In this document: piece by piece, positions 43,224 to 44,071 of the stretch | Layout of the letters: each line of letters starts with the position of its first letter | Position numbering within the stretch: position 1 is the stretch's first letter | NCBI GenBank assembly: GCA_905221605.1 | Contig: CAJNDS010000649.1 | Location: 55,001-99,071 of the forward strand | Direction: 5' to 3' | Length of the DNA stretch: 44,071 nucleotides | Origin: Symbiodinium natans | Taxonomy: Eukaryota; Sar; Dinophyceae; Suessiales; Symbiodiniaceae | Notes under the pieces: generated by a model | The model's input: only the letters and a program-made list of their open reading frames with translations | Databases searched by the model: none | What the model was told of the DNA's origin: nothing | Position numbers and translations under genes: made by a program

Positions 43224-43370
43224 GAAAAAAGAGGTACGTTAGGGGCCCATCAGTTCCCTATATCGTCGGAAGGCTACGTTGTTTTCACCACAAGACTCTC
43301 AACCCCGGTATACCCCAAGCCTTATGACGTACACCCTGCCCTAAACCTGAGCCCTACCCGAATTTTGTGA
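43224..43370 (+). CDS. Candidate terminal exon after copy 3
   Basis: EKRGTLGAHQFPISSEGYVV then FTTRLSTPVYPKPYDVHPAL, TGA at 43368. Forty-eight open codons in the phase left at 43120. Confidence 0.48.
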   Translation, partial: EKRGTLGAHQFPISSEGYVVFTTRLSTPVYPKPYDVHPALNLSPTRIL

Positions 43371-43534
43371 GCCCTACACTGCCGTGTTGAGATGCCTTGA
43401 CTGTCCTCTCCAACAAGGGGGGGGGACCCCAAACCCCAAACCCTAAACCCCCAAACCCTGAACCCTGAGCCCTAAACCTTGAACCCGAAGCAAACGAAAA
43501 CTACCTAAGAGCCTAAGAGCCTTTTGCCTCCAAG

Positions 43535-43593
43535 GCAGACGGCTGTTCACAGCAGCTATGGGGGTGGCTCACAACCCGCCATCGTCAAGTCAG
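43535..43593 (+). CDS. Candidate exon
   Basis: CTCCAAG acceptor, GTCGGTGTTTAGGG donor at 43594: QTAVHSSYGGGSQPAIVKS. Phase 2 to 1. Confidence 0.52.
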
Positions 43594-43632
43594 GTCGGTG
43601 TTTAGGGTTTGGGGGTTTAGGGTGTTTAGGGT

Positions 43633-43690
43633 CGACAAGGAGGGGGCCCCCTAGTCAACAAGTAGACTTTGGGATGTTCCCCCCTATTTT
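43633..43690. mobile_element. Fragments of two TIR families
   Basis: GACAAGGAGGGGGCCCCC followed by TTGGGATGTTCCCCCC. Confidence 0.5.
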
Positions 43691-43696
43691 GAGGTG

Positions 43697-43965
43697 GCGG
43701 TGTTTTTTTCCGTGTTTTTTTTCCCGTTTTTTTTTGTCGTTTTTTTTTTTCCGGCCGTCTGGCCCAGCAAGCAAGTAAGCAAGCGAGCCAGCAAGCAAGC
43801 AAGGAAAACAAGCAACGGTACCAGCAAGCAAGCAATCAAGCAAGCAAGCAAGCAAGCAAGCGAGCAAGCGGGCCAGCAAGCAAGCAAGCAAGCAAGCAAA
43901 CAAGCCAGCCCCCCCCGCTTGGGCTGCGCCCCCCCCCGCCCCACCCCCCCCAACCCCCCCGCTTT
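43697..43965. repeat. T-tracts, GCAA microsatellite and C-tracts
   Basis: Poly-T blocks 43703-43752, AGCAAGCA repeats 43767-43903, poly-C to 43960. All ORFs here are low-complexity artefacts. Confidence 0.92.
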
Positions 43966-43973
43966 TTTAAGCT

Positions 43974-44071
43974 AAACCCTAAACCCTAAACCCTAAACCC
44001 TTAACCCTTAACCCTTAACCCTTAACCCTTAACCCCTAACCCTAAACCCTAAACCCTAAACCCTAAACCCA
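43974..44071 (-). repeat. CCCTAAA/CCCTTAA array to window end
   Basis: Canonical, then five CCCTTAA, then canonical. Continues beyond the window. Confidence 0.94.

Noticed and set aside
43626-43975. Ser/Lys/Gln and Ala/Cys/Leu repeat ORFs
   Set aside because: Translations of the GCAA microsatellite and T/C tracts.
2208-44071. The window as a chromosome end (true telomere)
   Set aside because: Arrays occur in both orientations, are short, varied and interspersed with unique DNA throughout; a terminal telomere would be one long array in one orientation.

Overview
The window looks like dinoflagellate nuclear DNA. It is saturated with interspersed TTTAGGG/CCCTAAA telomere-type repeats. Positions 1-2063 carry a reverse transcriptase of a type I recall as common in dinoflagellate genomes, and the apparent splice junctions include GT, GC and GA donors, a mixture reported for dinoflagellates. 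No long intact cellular gene, rRNA or tRNA is visible. Only the retrotransposon ORF is long; other long frames are mostly shadows of repeats.

The main result is a layout repeated dozens of times. A short coding-looking block (about 20-210 nt, almost always + strand) is entered through an AG and left at a GT that is often the GT of the first G-strand telomeric repeat (exon|GTTTAGGG). A G-strand array follows, then unique spacer or small inverted-repeat elements, then a C-strand CCCTAAA array, then 8-60 nt ending in AG, then the next block. I read this as multi-exon genes whose introns are bounded by telomeric repeats in inverted orientation, so that intron ends could pair (UUUAGGG with CCCUAAA). 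Many successive blocks agree in codon phase. 'Phase' below means the number of codon bases carried across the junction (0, 1 or 2).

Layout: 1-2263 non-LTR retrotransposon ORF, simple tail and CCCTAAA array. 2299-13030 first run of candidate exons, with several terminal-inverted-repeat (TIR) elements that sit exactly as introns. 13070-15331 a 2.3 kb AT-rich element with inverted-repeat ends, a 0.3 kb hairpin and degenerate internal repeats. 15400-25810 second run of exons, with a transposon relic at 21247-21535. 26070-36512 a dense run, including a nearly phase-continuous chain at 31082-34102. 36675-41578 exons rich in D/T/E, including duplicated exon starts. 41580-44071 last exons, GCAA and poly-C tracts and a terminal CCCTAAA/CCCTTAA array. 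Candidate stop codons near 25804, 35569, 36510, 39842, 41576 and 43368 suggest several unidirectional genes.

Apart from the retrotransposon and one transposon relic I recognise no protein family. Exons are predicted by eye from open frame, composition, AG/GT context and phase. Short open frames arise by chance in GC-rich DNA, so single exons are modest calls; the pattern as a whole is much stronger than any one of them. Four or five small TIR families also sit at intron positions (introner-like): GCTGAGTA...TACTCAGCAACTAG, GGTTCATGG...CCATGAACC, GTAGCCCAGTA...TACTGGGCTAG and CAAGGAGGGGCCCC.
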